Positions 63,401 to 64,000 of a DNA stretch of 64,000 nt are shown here, one piece after another. The translations under genes and the position numbers were made by a program. A model generated the notes under the pieces. The model saw only the letters and a list, made by a program, of their open reading frames with translations, was not told where the DNA came from and did no database searches. The stretch is from Eoetvoesia sp035555955 (lineage in GTDB: Bacteria > Pseudomonadota > Gammaproteobacteria > Burkholderiales > Burkholderiaceae_B): NCBI RefSeq assembly GCF_035555955.1, contig NZ_DATMGA010000009.1:10370-74369 (forward strand), in the 5' to 3' direction. How positions within the stretch are numbered: position 1 is the first letter of the stretch; each line of letters begins with the position of its first letter.

Positions 63401-64000
63401 GCAACCAGCGCGGTCGCTTCCCGGAACGGCATGCGCACCTGGAACTCGGCGGTTTCGCCCGGCGCATATTCTTTCTTGCCGGGAATGATGTCGATGCGGT
63501 CGTCGTTCGCGCCGCCAAACCACAGCTCGCCCGCGCCCGTAATCCATACCGACGACATGGCCCGGGATTCGCGCCCCTGGGCATCGCGGGCCGTCGCCAC
63601 CAATTCGATATTGCCCGATTGCTTTACCTTGGCCTGGCAAGGCAATTGTCCCTGGGCATCGGTCTTGCCCTGGCAGACGACGCCCAGGTCATGGGTTTCA
63701 GTGTGGCTGTCGTAGGAATAAAAGCCGCCCACCATGCGCTTGCGGGTGGAATAGATGATTCGGCTCACCGCCTTGATGGACATCTCCACACCGGCCTGCG
63801 GCTTGCCCTGCGGCGACAGCGCCAGCCCCGTGACGGCAATGTCGCGGCCCTGCTCCACCCAACTGCCGGCGCGTATGCCGGCCACCACGCTTGCCGGCCA
63901 CACCGTGGCTGTCTGGCTCAGCGTCTGGATCTGTCCGTTCGGATCCGCGAACGTGGTTTCGAACAGCAGGTCGCGCGCCCGGCCGCCAAGGGACGGCAAG
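60475..64000 (-). CDS. Bacterial alpha-2-macroglobulin (YfhM-like), partial at the N-terminus
   Basis: At least 1174 residues remain; the 5' end is off the right edge. The thioester motif is CLEQ (62013-62002, in YPYTCLEQLGSRAIGM), so this is the thioester-bearing class that traps proteases in the periplasm. Macroglobulin-like domains precede it (SSDKTRYQVRGKAEVTIQVSLPDGTPAANG), and the bait region probably lies near the Gly-rich AAGGGGGMSPT. A C-terminal receptor-like domain ends the protein. It pairs with pbpC, 2 bp downstream, suggesting protection of the peptidoglycan repair apparatus. Confidence 0.93.
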   Translation of the reverse strand, partial: LPSLGGRARDLLFETTFADPNGQIQTLSQTATVWPASVVAGIRAGSWVEQGRDIAVTGLALSPQGKPQAGVEMSIKAVSRIIYSTRKRMVGGFYSYDSHTETHDLGVVCQGKTDAQGQLPCQAKVKQSGNIELVATARDAQGRESRAMSSVWITGAGELWFGGANDDRIDIIPGKKEYAPGETAEFQVRMPFREATALVAVEREGVLSTQVVELKGNNPRVRIPIQPQWGPNVYVSVLALRGRLHEVPWYSFFTWGWKQPAAWFHAYGGAHGEYRAPTGLVDLSKPAFRFGLAEIRVADKQDQLVVKVSSDKTRYQVRGKAEVTIQVSLPDGTPAANGQVAFAAVDEALLELAPNTSWKLLDAMRQRRSYGVETATAQMQIVGRRHYGRKAVAAGGGGGMSPTRELLDTLLLWRPLVQLDAQGMARLTVPLNDAITSFRLVAIADYGAQRFGTGRATIAATQDLQAISGLPALVREGDHYQAMLTVRNTTQRDMRVRVEAGYSGTGLPAEELPAQQVQVPAGAAQSVTWPVQAPESNLPDGAVDMNWVLQAHELPQDARAEPSAQAPANGPSAGAAKGGNGLAQDRLAVTQRLVPSVPIAATQSVLMEIGQDHPVRLAVQAPATSLKNAKGLPRGGLEIYLQPSLGGSLPGVRQWFKAYPYTCLEQLGSRAIGMRSSEQWAKVVAQLPDYLDDDGLASYFPGLSQGSEVLTAYLLAASNEAQALGLPFSIPKESRDRMTHGLQAFVTGKIVRNRWAPQRDLDVRKLLALEALSREGLVDARMLDSIVIAPDRWPTGAVIDWLAILRRVPSIPGSAALKAQAYQNLQARLLSRGTELVFADDAGNNWWWLMSSPEVNAARLMLTVMDDPAWADDMPRLAQGLMARQRDGAWRTTTANLLASLAMEKFSRRYERAGISGKTRLSLEPGGVAQTYAWPPAGAAAGGAVRASGARIGAASGVKAPVDIPVVRYFEPWTSNAGQTLAIEHQGLGQGWATVRSMAAVPVVKPVMAGYELQRQVTPVSQAVPGQWTRGDVYRVRLHIVARTATTWAVLSDPVPAGATILGSGLGRDSAIAAGDASEDAASADREGQYSRPPSFVERSFDSMRAYYDYLPQGETSLEYTVRLNTVGQFQLPPTRIEAMYQPDVRGIWPNGAGLTVRAVAPGVAPNGATAGGK

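Overview
The window is GC-rich, gene-dense chromosome of a Gram-negative betaproteobacterium. Gene content (hemCDXY with an HemX/HemY pair, recA-recX, metE/metR, PurL of the large type, PyrB with an N-terminal helix-turn-helix extension, a Tad-like locus with DUF192) points to Burkholderiales, most likely Alcaligenaceae (Bordetella/Achromobacter/Pusillimonas relatives). The family level is an inference; no rRNA is present to confirm it. No tRNA, rRNA, CRISPR array, prophage or insertion sequence was seen. Most of the window is ordinary core chromosome, with accessory material at the left end and in the Tad block. REGION 1 (1-10.7 kb), accessory metabolism: a methyltransferase cut by the left edge, a lipid A acyltransferase, a LysR regulator followed by a Rieske oxygenase, an FMN reductase, a YbfB-type MFS exporter divergent from a second LysR gene, a MaoC hydratase, a cytochrome c-FTR1 iron permease fusion and a two-domain GNAT. 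REGION 2 (10.7-16.5 kb): a tightly coupled branched-chain-amino-acid-type ABC importer (Tat-exported binding protein, LivG, LivF, LivH, LivM, joined by ATGA overlaps), followed by an SDR and the GNAT. A perfect 11-bp-arm palindrome lies upstream. REGION 3 (16.7-24.8 kb), purine synthesis and transcription: guaB-guaA, purL and greB, all on the minus strand. REGION 4 (24.8-34.4 kb), minus strand: a compact Tad/Flp-like secretion and pilus locus (pilin-like, TadG-like, TadE-like, a hypothetical exported protein, CpaB, secretin, FHA-CpaF fusion ATPase, TadB, TadC, DUF192). It lacks a local TadZ and prepilin peptidase, and a strong intrinsic terminator separates the ATPase from TadB. REGION 5 (34.5-41.3 kb): an entericidin-like lipoprotein, pyrophosphatase, and a terC-small membrane protein-hemC-hemD-hemX-hemY transcription unit. 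REGION 6 (41-49.5 kb): GC-rich dispersed repeats, sucCD, a DUF2889 gene, metE divergent from metR, and recA-recX with a LexA box inside the recA promoter. REGION 7 (49.6-55 kb), plus strand: a TctD/TctE-like two-component system next to an MHS-family transporter, an intergenic region with an orphan intrinsic terminator (candidate small RNA), and rdgC. REGION 8 (55.1-64 kb): another copy of the dispersed repeat, pyrB with a fused helix-turn-helix and a 35-bp palindrome over its ribosome-binding site, two envelope proteins of unknown role (one with SecD-P1-like sequence), an unrecognised 50-residue membrane protein, and the pbpC / alpha-2-macroglobulin pair, the latter cut by the right edge. The most interesting items for follow-up are the pyrB HTH plus palindrome arrangement, the FHA-CpaF Tad locus with its internal terminator, the candidate small RNA upstream of rdgC, and the small genes at 40141-40269 and 58090-58242.
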